A stretch of 64,000 nucleotides of DNA, taken from Collinsella ureilytica. GTDB lineage: Bacteria > Actinomycetota > Coriobacteriia > Coriobacteriales > Coriobacteriaceae. The stretch spans positions 62,001-126,000 of the forward strand of contig NZ_JAIMFO010000004.1 in assembly GCF_019795105.1 (NCBI RefSeq), given 5' to 3'. The notes under the pieces were generated by a model. That model searched no databases. It saw only the letters and a program-made list of their open reading frames with translations, and had not been told where the DNA came from. The position numbers and the translations under genes are program-made. Below, one piece after another: positions 63,656-64,000 of the stretch (positions within the stretch are counted from its first letter, which is position 1; each line of letters starts with the position of its first letter).

Positions 63656-64000
63656 TTACAGCACAGGCTCGCTGGGCAAAAACGTTGCCAAGCCGTCGCG
63701 AATGAAACGCTGATATGCACGAAGCCCCGGCAACAGCGCCACTTCGTCAAAGATGAGCGTCTCGGTATGCAAACCTGAGCTTGCAAATGGAATACGAGCA
63801 TCCTCTGCGCTTTCCAGCAACTCAGTGCAAGGATGAACCGGCTCCCCTACGCCCAATAAGAGAAAAAGACCAGGTAGGCTTTGTTGATAAAACGAAAAGT
63901 CCTCAGCAATGAGCAACGGATCACGTAAATAAGAAAGGGCGGGAGTCTGATCGCTCGCTCCTAAAAGCCCGCGCGCCCATTCCCAAAGCCCTCGATCGTT
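63656..64000 (-). CDS. M20-family amidohydrolase/peptidase, C-terminal part (gene continues past window)
   Basis: Open frame of at least 115 residues running off the right edge. The segment LIAEDFSFYQQSLPGLFLLLGVGE and SSGLHTETLIFDEVALLPGLRAYQRFI match the C-terminal end of the IAA-amino-acid/N-acyl-amino-acid amidohydrolases (M20D), with the AEDFS motif and the final metal-ligand His in LHTETLIFDE. The start and the first metal ligands lie beyond base 64000. The usual LHSPxF reads LHTETL here. Confidence 0.85.
   Translation of the reverse strand, partial: NDRGLWEWARGLLGASDQTPALSYLRDPLLIAEDFSFYQQSLPGLFLLLGVGEPVHPCTELLESAEDARIPFASSGLHTETLIFDEVALLPGLRAYQRFIRDGLATFLPSEPVL

Noticed and set aside
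1-64000. CRISPR arrays, prophage or insertion-sequence elements
   Set aside because: No evenly spaced repeats of CRISPR length, no transposase or integrase gene and no phage structural genes were recognised anywhere in the window.

Overview
The window is one 64 kb piece of a bacterial chromosome of intermediate base composition with a locally AT-rich patch near 44.1-44.6 kb. Gene content and style point to an anaerobic or microaerophilic Gram-positive relative of the Actinomycetota class Coriobacteriia. The signs are: an L,D-transpeptidase and no outer-membrane genes; separate UreA/UreB/UreC subunits; a class III fructose-bisphosphatase; GlgC+GlgD+GlgA; an iron-sulfur L-serine dehydratase; and a long multi-domain surface protein with a single C-terminal membrane anchor. 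The class assignment is inference from gene style, not from a search.

Layout. 1-8.3 kb: glycogen block (glgC truncated by the window edge, glgD, glgA with a histone-like Lys/Ala/Thr tail), facing an FmdB-type zinc-ribbon protein and a fused GH13 alpha-glucosidase/GH77 4-alpha-glucanotransferase. 8.5-14 kb: priA, def, fmt, rsmB on the minus strand. 14-21.4 kb: OPT transporter, coaX, metK, an AhpF-like reductase with inverted domain order beside ahpC, and a small VOC protein. 21.5-30.2 kb, plus strand: gltX, a one-chain L-serine dehydratase, an L,D-transpeptidase and a MacAB-like tripartite efflux set. 30.3-32.4 kb: a lysyl-PG-synthase-like flippase and three tRNAs (Glu, Glu, Gln). 32.5-44.1 kb, all on the minus strand: the urease operon ureABCEFGD with an EamA permease, followed after a terminator by a five-gene SBP_bac_5-type ABC importer whose promoter carries a Fur-family-like box. 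Next to urease it is best explained as a nickel importer. 44.6-54.2 kb: CCA-adding enzyme, aminopeptidase C, and a fructose-PTS block (fruA, ptsH, ptsI, two PfkB sugar kinases). 54.4-56.7 kb: tRNA-Arg and fbp. 56.8-62 kb: two DUF4430 surface proteins behind a cobalamin riboswitch. 62.4-64 kb: a secreted coiled-coil/lysozyme-like protein and the C-terminus of an M20 peptidase.

Themes. Carbon: fructose enters by PTS and is phosphorylated by PfkB kinases; FBPase III allows gluconeogenesis; the glycogen genes store and the GH13/GH77 fusion remodels alpha-glucans. Nitrogen: urease with its accessory proteins and probable nickel supply, plus serine deamination. The least explained system is the vitamin B12-responsive pair of DUF4430 proteins, one fused to a PQQ-type beta-propeller, at 56.8-62.0 kb. 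It looks like a cobalamin-controlled surface system with no obvious transport partner nearby.
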